Below are positions 25,298 through 33,984 of a stretch of DNA of 64,000 nt, piece after piece. Origin of the DNA: Pseudomonadota bacterium. GTDB taxonomy: Bacteria; Desulfobacterota; Desulfarculia; Desulfarculales; Desulfarculaceae. The number at the start of each line of letters is the position of its first letter. Position 1 is the stretch's first letter. The translations under genes were made by a program, and so were the position numbers. The stretch spans positions 1 through 64,000 of the forward strand of contig JAHIQI010000047.1 of the NCBI GenBank assembly GCA_018902755.1, given 5' to 3'. The notes under the pieces are model-generated. The model saw only the letters and a list, made by a program, of their open reading frames with translations, did no database searches and was not told the origin of the DNA.

Positions 25298-26266
25298 TTA
25301 TTTGGCTATGCCCATTTCCTTGTAGTAGCGCATGGCGCCGGGATGCACCGGAATGCGCGCGCCCATGAGGGCCTTTTCGGGCTTGGAAGCCTCGATGGCC
25401 GCCTTCTTCACCTTGGCCAGCTGGGGCCAATTGGCGTACAGGGTCTTGACGATGTTGTAGGCCTCGTCGTCGGACAGGTCCTTGTTGGCCACGATGCAGG
25501 TCACGGTGCCCACCGCGGGGACCGGAGCCTTGAGGCCCTTGTAAGCGCCAACCGGGATGGTGGTGGCCATCAGGCCGGGCTCCATCTCGAGAATCTTGGC
25601 CATGTGCTTGGCGTCGACCTCCAGGAAGCGGATACCGGGGCGGAAGTTAAGGTCGATGATGGTGGACTGGGGGCAAGAGGTCACGGCCATGTACACGTCG
25701 CTGTGGCCGTCCTTGAGCAGGGCGGCGGAGTCGGAGTAGCCCACGAAGCTAACCGAGCCGCCGTTCTTCTTGATGCTGTCAAAGGTGAGACCGTAGGCCT
25801 TGAGCACCAACTCGGCGATGACCGTGCCGGAGAAGCCCACCTTGCCGGGCACGATGCGCTTGTTGGCCAGGTCGGCCACGCTGAAGATCTTGCTGCTCTT
25901 GTCCACCGCTATCTGGAACACGCCGGGGTACAGGGACATCAGGTGGCGCAGGTTGGTGTTCTTTTTGTCGAACTTGCCGCGTCCGTTATAGGCGTTGTAG
26001 GCGGTGTGGGTGTAGGTCCAGCCCAGGTCGGCGCGCCCGCCGTTGACCGCCTTGCAGTTGCCCACTCCGCCGCCGGGGCCATTGGAGGAGGAGATTTTCA
26101 GGTTTTTCTCGACGATGCTCATCATGGCCGATCCCAGGGGATACCAGGAGCCGCCCTCGGGACCCGAGAACATGCGCAGGAATTGCTTCCCCGCCATGGC
26201 TGCCGGCGCCATCAAGCAAAGGCTGAGCAGGACTGCCACTGCGATCAGGCAAAATTTCTTCAGCAT
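25298..26266 (-). CDS. TAXI-family TRAP substrate-binding protein
   Basis: A 322-residue periplasmic protein with signal peptide (MLKKFCLIAVAVLLSLCLM...AMA). The mature start RMFSGPEGGSWYPLGSAM is the TAXI hallmark, with NGPGGGVGNCKAVNGGRADLG next. It is intact, unlike the relative at 4904. The start at 26266 follows AGGAGGGA. TAXI proteins bind small organic or amino acids; the ligand here is unknown. It is the first gene of the second TAXI-TRAP operon, 79 bp downstream of a GntR gene. Confidence 0.92.
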   Translation of the reverse strand: MLKKFCLIAVAVLLSLCLMAPAAMAGKQFLRMFSGPEGGSWYPLGSAMMSIVEKNLKISSSNGPGGGVGNCKAVNGGRADLGWTYTHTAYNAYNGRGKFDKKNTNLRHLMSLYPGVFQIAVDKSSKIFSVADLANKRIVPGKVGFSGTVIAELVLKAYGLTFDSIKKNGGSVSFVGYSDSAALLKDGHSDVYMAVTSCPQSTIIDLNFRPGIRFLEVDAKHMAKILEMEPGLMATTIPVGAYKGLKAPVPAVGTVTCIVANKDLSDDEAYNIVKTLYANWPQLAKVKKAAIEASKPEKALMGARIPVHPGAMRYYKEMGIAK

Positions 26267-26345
26267 TTTTCCCTCCTACGGTAAAGGTGTCATCAATGAA
26301 AACACTATGTCATTTAGCGTTTTTACACAGAGCAAGGCAAAGCTT

Positions 26346-27026
26346 CTAACCCCAGAGCTGTACCCTGCTTCGTTCCTCTACTCGGGTTTGGATGCCCCTC
26401 AGCATGCGCTGTTGGCCCATCGCGATATGATGGGACATTATTTCCTGCGCTTGTTGCGCGTCGTGCGCCGCCAGGGCTTTGAAAAGATTTTCGTGTTGCT
26501 GCTCGGCCTCGGTCAAACGCTCTATGGAAAGGCGCTCGGGCCGATACCTGAGATAGATGCGGTCAAATAGCTGATGAAGGTAGGTGGCCCCGTTCTTATG
26601 GCCGCTGTAGCGGGCGATGGCCATATGAATCCGGGCGTCGCACCACAAGCGCTCCCGGCAATAGACCTCGCCGCGCACCGCGCGGTGCCCATCCAAAAGC
26701 AGGCGCAGTTCGGACAGGTCGTCGTCGGTTATGTTCTGGGCGGCCTTGCTCACCAGGAAGCCTTCCAAGAGAATCCTGAGTTCGTAAAGCTCCCGCGCTT
26801 CCTCCATATCCAACTCGGGAACGGAGTAACCCTTATTGGCCTCCCAATGAACCAGCCCCTCGTTTTCCAGGCGAACCAGGGCCAGGTTCACCGGCGTCTG
26901 GCTCATGTCCAGGCGCTTGGCGATATCTTGGTAGCGAAGTTTTTGGCCTGCGACCAATTCATCGTTTAAAAGCATCAGCTTGATCTGCTGATAGGCCTTT
27001 TCCACCAATGTTTGTGAATTCTTCAT
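26346..27026 (-). CDS. GntR family transcriptional regulator (FCD type)
   Basis: A 226-residue regulator. The DNA-binding part includes LRYQDIAKRLDMSQTPVNLAL and the wing EANKGYSVPEL; the FCD domain follows. The start is the ATG at 27026 (MKNSQTL) behind AAAGGA; the frame runs on to 27080, but that part has no family match. It stands directly upstream of the TAXI-TRAP operon on the same strand, so it is the likely regulator of 26266-21978 and possibly of the divergent BKACE gene. Confidence 0.9.
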   Translation of the reverse strand: MKNSQTLVEKAYQQIKLMLLNDELVAGQKLRYQDIAKRLDMSQTPVNLALVRLENEGLVHWEANKGYSVPELDMEEARELYELRILLEGFLVSKAAQNITDDDLSELRLLLDGHRAVRGEVYCRERLWCDARIHMAIARYSGHKNGATYLHQLFDRIYLRYRPERLSIERLTEAEQQHENLFKALAAHDAQQAQEIMSHHIAMGQQRMLRGIQTRVEERSRVQLWG

Positions 27027-27441
27027 ATGTTGTATCCTTTGTTGGTGCGTGCCCGCTAGCAGAAAGTTCAATGACGCCATATGCCGGCCTGGGCGCGGCG
27101 GATTAAGATTTTCAAAAATATTGTTTCATACTTATTATTAAATATAATATGTCGCCAGTTTGCAAGTCAAGCATTGTTAGCGGAGATGTAGCTATATTTT
27201 TAAGCCCCGGAACCATGGGTTAAAATTAGGTTGCACGTAATTTCGCCATGATACGATAAGGCGCATTTACCGGCAGTGCCGATGGGCCGATCGCCGTTGA
27301 TCAGACCCGGCTGAACACGACCCAGGCTTTTTTGCCGTCCTTGGCCTGGCCGTGCGAGTCAAGGAGATTTATTTACAATTCTAGCCGCTCAAAGGCTCTC
27401 GCGAGCCGCCTGAAACATCATCACGGGAAGAGGAGGTCCCA
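27027..27441. other. Divergent intergenic region, 415 bp
   Basis: No gene is supported. The left part (27100-27170) is very AT-rich and holds an inverted repeat (27133-27138 with 27144-27149), a candidate promoter/operator for the GntR gene. The right part leads to the BKACE gene and its AGAGGAGG site. Nothing else is recognised. Confidence 0.6.
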
Positions 27442-28275
27442 GTGGAAAAACTGATCATCAATGTGGCCGTGTGCGGCTCTGCGCCCACGCGCGAGCAGAA
27501 CCCGGCCATCCCCCACAGCCCCAAGGAAATCGCCGAGGAGGCCCTGCGGGCCTGGCGCGCCGGAGCCTGCGTGGTGCACATTCACGTGCGCGACCCCCAG
27601 ACCGGAGCGCCGGATTTCAAGCGCGAGTATTTCGCCGAGGCCCTGGAGCGCATCCGGGCCGAGAGCGACATGCTGGTCAATTTGACCACCAGTGGCTTCA
27701 ACATCCAGTCCGAAGACCAGGACGAGGAGCGCCTGATACCCATAGCCTTGAAGCCTGACCTCTGCTCCCTTGACGTGGGCAGCCTGAATTTCCGCGGCCG
27801 GGTGTTTATCAACCACACCGACTGGGTGGACAAGGCGGCCCAGCGCATGCAGGAAACCGGGGTCAAGCCCGAGATAGAGGTGTTCGAGCTGGGCCACTTG
27901 CGCCAGTCCCTGGACATGATCAAGCGCGGCCTGGTGGACGATCCTCCCTACTTCCAGTTCTGCCTGGGGGTCCCCTGGGGCGCGCCCGCCGACCTGCCCA
28001 CTCTGATGGCTTTTCGCGAGCATCTGACCCTGGACTGCCCCTGGTCGGTGCTGGGGGTGGGCCCCCACCAGTTGCCCATAACCACCCACGCCATGCTAAT
28101 GGGCGGGCACGTGCGGGTGGGCTTCGAGGACAATCTCTACCTGAGCCGGGGCGTGCTGGCCGACAGCAACGCCCGCTTCGTGGAGCGCACCGTGGATTTG
28201 GCCCGCATCCTTCAGCGGGAAGTGGCCACCTGCGATGACGCCCGCCGCATTCTGGGCATAAAGCCCAAGGCCTGA
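27442..28275 (+). CDS. 3-keto-5-aminohexanoate cleavage enzyme family (BKACE, DUF849)
   Basis: A 277-residue TIM-barrel zinc enzyme. BKACE proteins condense a beta-keto acid with acetyl-CoA to give acetoacetate and a new acyl-CoA. The metal ligands are His46 and His48 in HIHVRD and Glu229 in VGFEDNLY, matching Kce. The start is a GTG at 27442 behind AGAGGAGG. It is a single-gene unit with its own terminator. The side-chain specificity across BKACE enzymes is broad; the substrate here is not evident. Confidence 0.92.
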   Translation: MEKLIINVAVCGSAPTREQNPAIPHSPKEIAEEALRAWRAGACVVHIHVRDPQTGAPDFKREYFAEALERIRAESDMLVNLTTSGFNIQSEDQDEERLIPIALKPDLCSLDVGSLNFRGRVFINHTDWVDKAAQRMQETGVKPEIEVFELGHLRQSLDMIKRGLVDDPPYFQFCLGVPWGAPADLPTLMAFREHLTLDCPWSVLGVGPHQLPITTHAMLMGGHVRVGFEDNLYLSRGVLADSNARFVERTVDLARILQREVATCDDARRILGIKPKA

Positions 28276-28298
28276 CCTGTTCCCATATAAAAATCAAA

Positions 28299-28324
28299 GG
28301 CCGGGACGCGAAAACGTCCCGGCC
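28299..28324 (+). terminator. Terminator hairpin after BKACE gene
   Basis: Perfect 10-bp stem with a 6-nt loop (arms 28299-28308 and 28315-28324), 23 bp after the stop codon, followed by GTTTGG. Likely terminator of the single-gene transcript. Confidence 0.7.
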
Positions 28325-28364
28325 GTTTGGTATACACGTTCTGGCGCAACCGGCAAAGACTTAC

Positions 28365-28488
28365 CCCGGCAAAGCCAGGCGTGGCTAGGCAAGGCGTCGG
28401 GCAAGCGAAACCGGCAGGCGTATTACCAATACGCCGAGGAGTTGAGCGAAGCCCGCAACGCAGCATAGCCACGTCTGGAGAAGCCGGG
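28365..28488. repeat. Structured 124-nt intergenic element (nested inverted repeats)
   Basis: Four nested helices in one block: outer 6 bp (28365-28370 with 28483-28488); a 4x4 purine-rich internal loop; 13 bp with one mismatch that would be a G-U pair (28375-28387 with 28466-28478); 4+4 bp with a small asymmetric loop (28394-28402 with 28451-28461); and a perfect 8-bp hairpin with a 3-nt loop (28417-28424 with 28428-28435). It sits between two convergent genes. It could be a REP-like dispersed repeat, a non-autonomous element or a non-coding RNA; strand unknown. Confidence 0.6.
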
Positions 28489-28490
28489 CT

Positions 28491-28769
28491 CTAGCCCTGG
28501 TCCAACTGCATGCTTATGGCCCCCTTGGGGCACACCTCGGCGCAAAGGCCGCAGCCCTTGCAATAGGCCAGATCGATCACCGCCCGTCCGGTGCCCGGGT
28601 CCTTGGTCACGGCCAGGTCCGGGCAGATCAACACGCACAGTTCGCATCCCTGGCAGGAGTGGCCCGACAAGCAGCGGGCCGCTTCGGCCTGGGACTCGGC
28701 CAGGGTCATTTCCCCATGACCGGCGGCCGTCTGGTTCTCGGGCAGGGGGCACGGCGGACGCAGGCTCAT
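28491..28769 (-). CDS. Ferredoxin-type subunit with two 4Fe-4S clusters
   Basis: A 92-residue protein with a C-rich N-terminal half (CQGCELCVLICP) and a second motif CKGCGLCAEVCPKGAI. Each follows the CxxCxxCxxxCP pattern, giving two 4Fe-4S clusters. It starts at the ATG at 28769, overlapping the stop of the upstream flavoprotein gene by four bases (ATGA). As the last gene of the 2-oxoacid oxidoreductase operon it is the delta subunit or an electron carrier for it. Confidence 0.9.
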   Translation of the reverse strand: MSLRPPCPLPENQTAAGHGEMTLAESQAEAARCLSGHSCQGCELCVLICPDLAVTKDPGTGRAVIDLAYCKGCGLCAEVCPKGAISMQLDQG

Positions 28770-30109
28770 GATCGCACCTCTTCCATGATGGCCCGAGCGG
28801 CCTTGATTCCTCCGGCCATGGCCTCCACCACCGTGGCCGGACCGGTTTGCAGGTCCCCGGCCAGATAGAGCCCGTCGGCCAAGCACCCCTGGGCGTCTCC
28901 CAGCAGGCTGAACAGGCCCAGGCCGGCGGCCCAGGCGTCGGCCTCGCTTTTTTGACCCAGGGCCAGGATCACGCTGCCCGCTTCCAGACGGCGCTGGTCC
29001 GTGGGGTGGGGAGTGAAGGCCACCCGACCGTCGGCGGCGGGCTGGCCGGGCGTGGTGCCCTGCACGCTCAGGGCGGCAACCGCGCCGCCCTCCCCTGCCT
29101 CCAGGGCCACGGGCTGCACCCGGTAGATCAACTTCAGGCCCTCGGCCTCGGCCGCCTCCAACTCTTCGGCATAGGCGGGCATCTGCTCCCGGTCGCGGCG
29201 ATAGGCCAACGTCACCGGCAGCCCCTGGCGCAGGGCCAAGCGGGCCGCGTCCAGGGCCACGTTGCCCCCGCCCACCACCACCACCGGCGCGGTGAGTTGG
29301 GGCGGGCAATCCAGGGCGGCCTCGCGCAAAAAGTCCAGGCCCTGCCACACCCCCTTGAGGTCCTCGCCGGGAAGGCCGGCCTTCTTGGCCTTGGGCGCGC
29401 CGCAGGCCAGGATCACCGCGTCGTACTCCTTGCGCAGTGCGGCCACGTCCTCGGGCGTCAGGGCTTGACCCAGCTTGAACTCCACCCCATGGGCCGCGAC
29501 ATAATCCAGGTCCCGTTGCAGATCCTGGCGCGGCAGGCGGAAGTCGGGTATGGCCCAGGCCAGCATGCCACCGGCCACGGCTTGGGCGTCATAGACCACG
29601 GCCTTGGCTCCCCGGCGGGCCAACTCCCAGGCGGCGGCCAGACCGGCCGGTCCGGCGCCCACCACAGCCACCTTGGCCAGGGGTGCGCCCTGGGGCAATT
29701 CGGGCACGGGGCGCGGGGCCTGGGCCGCGAAGCGCTTCAGGTCGCGGATGGACGGCGGCGCTTGCACCGTTGCCGAGAAGCAAGCTTGTTGACAGGGATG
29801 GTGGCACACTTGGCCCAGCACCGACGGCAGGGGGTTGTCCCTGAGGATCACCTCCAGCGCGCCCGCCTGGTCGCCGTTGGCCAAGCAGGCCAGATAGGCG
29901 CCTATGTCCTGGCCCAGGGGACAGGCCTCCCGGCAAGGGGCCAAATCTTGATCGCTCTTAATCGCCTGGGGAGCCAAGACGGCGCGCATGGTTCCGCTTT
30001 CGCCCTCTACCAAATCCGGGCTGGCCAGGGCGGGGCAAGCGCCACGGCAAACGCCGCACACGCCGCACAGGGCCTCGTCAACCACGGGCACATGAGTTCT
30101 GCCCTCCAT
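28766..30109 (-). CDS. GltD-like FAD/NAD(P) oxidoreductase with N-terminal Fe-S domain
   Basis: A 447-residue protein. The N-terminus has Cys motifs (CGVCGVCRGACP and later CREACPLGQ and CHHPCQQACF) typical of the Fe-S domain of glutamate-synthase small-subunit relatives. FAD-binding VVGAGPAGLAAA follows near residue 150 and a second dinucleotide motif VVVGGGNVALDAAR near 270. It probably passes electrons between the ferredoxin linked to 2-oxoacid oxidation and NAD(P). Its start overlaps the gamma-subunit stop and its stop overlaps the ferredoxin start. Confidence 0.87.
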   Translation of the reverse strand: MEGRTHVPVVDEALCGVCGVCRGACPALASPDLVEGESGTMRAVLAPQAIKSDQDLAPCREACPLGQDIGAYLACLANGDQAGALEVILRDNPLPSVLGQVCHHPCQQACFSATVQAPPSIRDLKRFAAQAPRPVPELPQGAPLAKVAVVGAGPAGLAAAWELARRGAKAVVYDAQAVAGGMLAWAIPDFRLPRQDLQRDLDYVAAHGVEFKLGQALTPEDVAALRKEYDAVILACGAPKAKKAGLPGEDLKGVWQGLDFLREAALDCPPQLTAPVVVVGGGNVALDAARLALRQGLPVTLAYRRDREQMPAYAEELEAAEAEGLKLIYRVQPVALEAGEGGAVAALSVQGTTPGQPAADGRVAFTPHPTDQRRLEAGSVILALGQKSEADAWAAGLGLFSLLGDAQGCLADGLYLAGDLQTGPATVVEAMAGGIKAARAIMEEVRS

Positions 30110-30651
30110 CAGGCCACCTCCCAGGCGCGGCCCATATCCAGGCCCTTGGCCAGTGCCGCCTTGTTCAACTCCGCGAACCGCTCGGGCACCAGCCTCACCA
30201 GGGTGCGCTCCAGCACCTCGGTTTGGAACCAGCCGGTCACCCCGGCCACCAGCCCCACCCAGATCACGTTGGCCACCTGGCGGTTTTGGAACTCCTCCAG
30301 GGCCATGGCGGTCACCTTGGCGCCGTAGCGGTCATGGGGGGCCTTGGGCTCCACCAAGCCGGAGTCGAAGAGCACCTTGCCCCCCTCGGCCACGCCCGAG
30401 GCGTAGGTGTCATAGGCCCCCTGGCTCATGGCCACCACCAGGTCGGGCTGCTGCACGTGGGGGTAGTCGATCTGCTGGCCGTCCAGCACCAGGTCGGCTC
30501 GGGCGCCTCCGCCCCGGGCCTGAGCCCCGTAGGAGTTGGAGCCCGCCGCGTACAGGCCTTGCTCCACCGCGGCCTCGCCCAGGAGCACTCCGGCCAGGAC
30601 CACTCCCTGACCGCCCAAACCGGCCAAACGAATTTCCTTGCGCTCAGTCAT
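30109..30651 (-). CDS. 2-oxoacid:ferredoxin oxidoreductase, gamma subunit
   Basis: A 180-residue subunit with the GLGGQGVVLAGVLLGEAAV motif near the N-terminus, the signature of the gamma domain that contributes to the CoA/substrate cavity. The start is the ATG at 30651 (MTERKEIRLAG), which overlaps the end of the beta-subunit gene by 8 bp; the frame is open to 30684, but that would overlap more and adds no family sequence. Works with the alpha and beta subunits upstream. Confidence 0.92.
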   Translation of the reverse strand: MTERKEIRLAGLGGQGVVLAGVLLGEAAVEQGLYAAGSNSYGAQARGGGARADLVLDGQQIDYPHVQQPDLVVAMSQGAYDTYASGVAEGGKVLFDSGLVEPKAPHDRYGAKVTAMALEEFQNRQVANVIWVGLVAGVTGWFQTEVLERTLVRLVPERFAELNKAALAKGLDMGRAWEVA

Positions 30652-31399
30652 TGAACTCACCCAACTGCAAGGTGTCTTCCGCACCCTCCGGCGCGCAGGC
30701 CCCTTGTGCCTCGCTTTGACATAGCCCGCGCAGCCGCTCGTACATGGCTCCCGCCGAGTCCAGCTTGTTACGCCGCCCGTATTGGGTGGGACAGGGGCTC
30801 AGCACATCCACAAAGGCGAACTCCGGCGAGGCGATGGCCTTTTTCAGGTAGCCGATCAACTCATAAGGCCGGGTCACCGCCCCCCGGGCCACGTAGGGCG
30901 CGCCCGCCCCCTTGACCAGCTTGACCAGGTCAAAGGGCCGGTAGGGGTTTCCCGTCACGCTGGTGGCGGTGAGGTGCCCCTGGGGGGTGGTGGGGGCCAT
31001 CTGCCCGCCGGTCATACCGTAGATCATGTTGTTGGCGCAGATGACCGTAAGCTCCAGGTTGCGTCGGGCGGCATGGATAAGATGATTGCCGCCGATGGAG
31101 GCCAAATCGCCGTCCCCGGAGATGACGATCACCTTCAACTCAGGGTTGGCCGCCTTGGCCCCGGTGGCAAAAGCCACCGCCCGGCCGTGCAGGGTGTGCA
31201 GGGTGTCGGCCGCGAAGTTGGGGCTGGGGATCCAGGCCGCGCAGCCGATGCCCGATACGAACAGGGTGTTTTTCATGTCCAGCCCGAGCTGGTCGATGGC
31301 CCTGAGCAACGAGCCCATGAGCACGCCGTGGCCGCAGCCGGGGCAAAACGGCGTGGTCTGCACCTCGGGCCGCAGGTATTTCTCCATGGAGCGTGCCAT
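30644..31399 (-). CDS. 2-oxoacid:ferredoxin oxidoreductase, beta subunit (TPP-binding)
   Basis: A 251-residue subunit with the thiamine pyrophosphate motif (ISGDGDLASIGGNHLIHAAR ... NNMIYGMTGGQMAPTT) and the CPGCGHG start typical of KorB/VorA-type subunits. It decarboxylates a 2-oxoacid and passes electrons to ferredoxin while forming acyl-CoA. Start and alpha stop share a base. The substrate (2-oxoglutarate or branched-chain 2-oxoacid) is not decided by the sequence I can read. Confidence 0.93.
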   Translation of the reverse strand: MARSMEKYLRPEVQTTPFCPGCGHGVLMGSLLRAIDQLGLDMKNTLFVSGIGCAAWIPSPNFAADTLHTLHGRAVAFATGAKAANPELKVIVISGDGDLASIGGNHLIHAARRNLELTVICANNMIYGMTGGQMAPTTPQGHLTATSVTGNPYRPFDLVKLVKGAGAPYVARGAVTRPYELIGYLKKAIASPEFAFVDVLSPCPTQYGRRNKLDSAGAMYERLRGLCQSEAQGACAPEGAEDTLQLGEFND

Positions 31400-32544
31400 C
31401 AGCGCATCTCCTTCAGCGCGGCCATTATGCTGGCCGGGCTGATGGTGCTGCCGTTGACCTGGGTCAACGACTTCACCGGCGTGTCTCCAGCGGCGGAGCG
31501 CACCAGGCCGTCCACTTGGCCCAGGTTCATCTCCGGCACCAAAAAGCCCTTGGCTCCCTCGGCCACCCGGGTGATCAGCTCATCGTCAAAGGGCCAGATG
31601 GTTATCAGGCGCAGCAGGCCCACGGCCAGTCCTTCCTGGCGGGCCTGGCGCACCGCGCGCAGAGCGGCCCGGGCGGTAAAGCCGTAGGCCACCACCACCA
31701 GTTCGGCGTCGTCCAGGTAGTAGCCCTCGTGGCGGCAGATCTCGGCCTTGCGGCTGAGCACCTTTTGGCTCAGGCGGCGCACCAGGCTGTCGTGGAAGGC
31801 TGGGCCCTCGGTCTTGCGAAAGCCCCACTGGTCATGGGTGGAGCCGGTGACCAGGAGGTTCTCCCCCATGCCGAAACCTGGCATGGAGGGAATGCCGTCC
31901 GCCTGGTCGCAGCCAAAGGGCGGCTGTTTGGGAACGTAGTCGCGGTCGTAGATCTCCAGGGTCTCGGGCAGGTCCACCCGCTCGCGCAGATGGCCGGTGG
32001 CCTCTTCGGCCAACAGGAAGGCGGGCACCCTCAAGCGCTCGGCCAGGTTGAAGGCCTCCACGGTGAGGCTGAACATCTCCTGCACCGACCAGGGCGACAG
32101 GGCCACCACCTGATAGTCGCCGTGGGAGCCCCATTTCACGGCCATGATGTCCCCGGCCCCCACCTTGGTGGCCTGGCCGGTGCATGGCCCGGCCCGCTGC
32201 ACGTCCACCAGGACCACCGGGGTCTCGGTGAAGGCAGCGTAGCCCAGGCACTCCTGCATGAGGCTGAGACCCGGACCGCTGGTGGCGGTCATGGCCTTGG
32301 CCCCGGACCAGGAAGCGCCCACCACCGAGGAGATGGAGGCGATCTCGTCCTCCATCTGCATGAAAGCGCCGCCCCGGGGAACCAGCTCCCGGCTCATGTA
32401 CTCCATGATTTCCGAGGAGGGGGTGATGGGGTAGCCGCCGTAATAGCGGCATCCGGCGGCGATGGCGCCCTCGGCGGCGGCATCGTTGCCTGATAAATAG
32501 CGTGAGCCCGCTTTCACGGGATTGGTCACCGTAGTCAATGGCAT
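31399..32544 (-). CDS. 2-oxoacid:ferredoxin oxidoreductase, alpha subunit
   Basis: A 381-residue subunit: SGNDAAAEGAIAAGCRYYGG, then YPITPSSEIMEYMSREL and TSGPGLSLMQE are characteristic of KorA/VorB. The start is the ATG at 32544 behind GGAAAGGG; the TTG at 32562 lacks a site. It is the first gene of a five-gene operon (alpha, beta, gamma, GltD-like, ferredoxin). The operon follows the AOR/alcohol dehydrogenase cluster on the same strand but has its own 284-bp upstream region. Confidence 0.93.
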   Translation of the reverse strand: MPLTTVTNPVKAGSRYLSGNDAAAEGAIAAGCRYYGGYPITPSSEIMEYMSRELVPRGGAFMQMEDEIASISSVVGASWSGAKAMTATSGPGLSLMQECLGYAAFTETPVVLVDVQRAGPCTGQATKVGAGDIMAVKWGSHGDYQVVALSPWSVQEMFSLTVEAFNLAERLRVPAFLLAEEATGHLRERVDLPETLEIYDRDYVPKQPPFGCDQADGIPSMPGFGMGENLLVTGSTHDQWGFRKTEGPAFHDSLVRRLSQKVLSRKAEICRHEGYYLDDAELVVVAYGFTARAALRAVRQARQEGLAVGLLRLITIWPFDDELITRVAEGAKGFLVPEMNLGQVDGLVRSAAGDTPVKSLTQVNGSTISPASIMAALKEMR

Positions 32545-32767
32545 GACCGGACCCTTTCCCAAAGATGAGAGCCGCCAGGCCCAATCGGGCCTTGCGCCGG
32601 GCCGCTTACGGATGGCAGCGTCCGGCTGTTATACGCGTTATTTCAGCGTTTTATGCACTACATCTAAAACAATATATCATATTTTATAACATTTCTCATA
32701 AACAGTTGCAAACCATGAAGTTACAAGAGAACTACCCGGCGGCCCTGAAAAAACCCCCGCCAAATCA
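32545..32767. promoter_or_regulatory. Probable promoter region of the 2-oxoacid oxidoreductase operon
   Basis: AT-rich block at 32640-32710 (containing TATATCATATTTTATAAC) between the ene-reductase terminator and the alpha-subunit start. Good place for a minus-strand promoter; no operator is recognised. Confidence 0.4.
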
Positions 32768-32794
32768 AGGGGCCGGCCTTAAAGACCGGCCCCT
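32768..32794 (-). terminator. Terminator hairpin after ene-reductase gene
   Basis: Nine-bp perfect stem (arms 32768-32776 and 32786-32794) 35 bp past the stop at 32829. On the minus strand it is followed by TTGATTTGG and then a GGTTTTTTC stretch. Likely ends the 41934-32829 operon. Confidence 0.7.
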
Positions 32795-32828
32795 CGCCCA
32801 GCTTGATCAGGCCCCTTGGAGAGCCATT

Positions 32829-33938
32829 TTACTTGGCTTTCTTGCGGTCCAGGACGCAGCTAATGGATTTCATGGCTTCCAGGTCGTGCTTGCAGGTGTT
32901 GCAGGAAACGCAGCGTGCCTCTTGGCGGTCCCCCTTGCGCCAGCGGGCGATCAAGCCCGGCTCGCTGATCAGGGGCCTGCTCATGGAAACCAGATCCGCC
33001 TGACCCTTTTGCACCACGGCCTCGGCCATGTCCAAGTCCCGGATGCCGCCCACGGTCGCCACCGGCACCCGCACCCGCTTTTTGACCTCTTCGGCCCAGC
33101 CGCAGAAATAGCCCCGGTCCTCGGAACGCTTGAGTTTAGTGCGGAACTCGGTCTCGTGGGGTTGGGTGCCCCGGAGCCCCTGGCTTATCTCCAGGCAGTC
33201 GTAGCCAGCCTCGGCCAGCATGCGGGCCGCTTCCAGGCCGTCCTCCAGGGTCAGGCCACCGTCAAAGCCGTCGCGCACCCCCAGCTTGATCATCACGGGG
33301 TAGTCCTCGCCCACCCGCTTGCGTATGGCCTTTAGCACCTCCCGGTGCAGGCGGGTGCGGTTTTCCAGGCTGCCGCCCCACTGGTCCTGGCGCTTGTTGG
33401 TGTAGGGCGAAAGGAACTGGGCGAAGATATAGGCGTGAGCCCCGTGCATTTGCACCGCATCGCAACCAGCTTCCTTGGCCCGCCCGGCGGCGTCGCCGAA
33501 CGCCTCCACGGTCCGCACGATGTCCTCGTGAGTCATGGCATCGTACTCGAGGTTGGGCCGCCGTGGGTCCTCGGTCACCGAGGGGCCCAAGCCCCGGTAG
33601 CCCTGAAAGCTGGAGGCCTCCCGGCCGGAGTGAAAGAGCTGGGAGGCAACCTTGCCACCCTGATCGTGCACCGTCTGGGTGAGGCGCGACAAACCGGGAA
33701 TGGCGGCGTCGCTGCCCAGGCAGTTTTGGCTGGCGAACAGACGCCCGGCCTCGTTGACGCAAACCACGCCGCTGACGATCAGGCCCACCTCCCCGGCCGC
33801 CAGGTCGCGGTACATCTGCATCTGCAAGGAGGAGACCTCGCCGTTGGGCTCACCGGCCCCTTCAAAGGTGGCCGAGCGCATAAAGCGGTTTCTCAGGCTC
33901 ATTCCCTTCAGCTCAAAAGGCGCAAACAAACTACTCAC
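32829..33938 (-). CDS. NADH:flavin oxidoreductase, Old Yellow Enzyme family
   Basis: A 369-residue FMN TIM-barrel enzyme. Family blocks: LKNR-like MSLRNRFMRSA at the start, QLFHSGR, the catalytic region MHGAHAYIFAQFLSPYTNKR followed by DQWGGSLENRTR. A C-terminal CVSCNTC motif hints at a partial Fe-S site, but the second FAD/NAD domain of 2,4-dienoyl-CoA reductase is missing, so it is the short form. It reduces activated C=C bonds. The start is GTG at 33938 behind GAGGGAGG. Last gene of the alcohol-to-acyl-CoA operon. Confidence 0.88.
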   Translation of the reverse strand: MSSLFAPFELKGMSLRNRFMRSATFEGAGEPNGEVSSLQMQMYRDLAAGEVGLIVSGVVCVNEAGRLFASQNCLGSDAAIPGLSRLTQTVHDQGGKVASQLFHSGREASSFQGYRGLGPSVTEDPRRPNLEYDAMTHEDIVRTVEAFGDAAGRAKEAGCDAVQMHGAHAYIFAQFLSPYTNKRQDQWGGSLENRTRLHREVLKAIRKRVGEDYPVMIKLGVRDGFDGGLTLEDGLEAARMLAEAGYDCLEISQGLRGTQPHETEFRTKLKRSEDRGYFCGWAEEVKKRVRVPVATVGGIRDLDMAEAVVQKGQADLVSMSRPLISEPGLIARWRKGDRQEARCVSCNTCKHDLEAMKSISCVLDRKKAK

Positions 33939-33984
33939 GTGGCCTCCCTCTTTTTGTTAAGATCGATCCGCCCCCCGCCAAAAA

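Noticed and set aside
28847..30328. 493-residue plus-strand open frame
   Set aside because: Antisense to the GltD-like flavoprotein; composition typical of a shadow frame.
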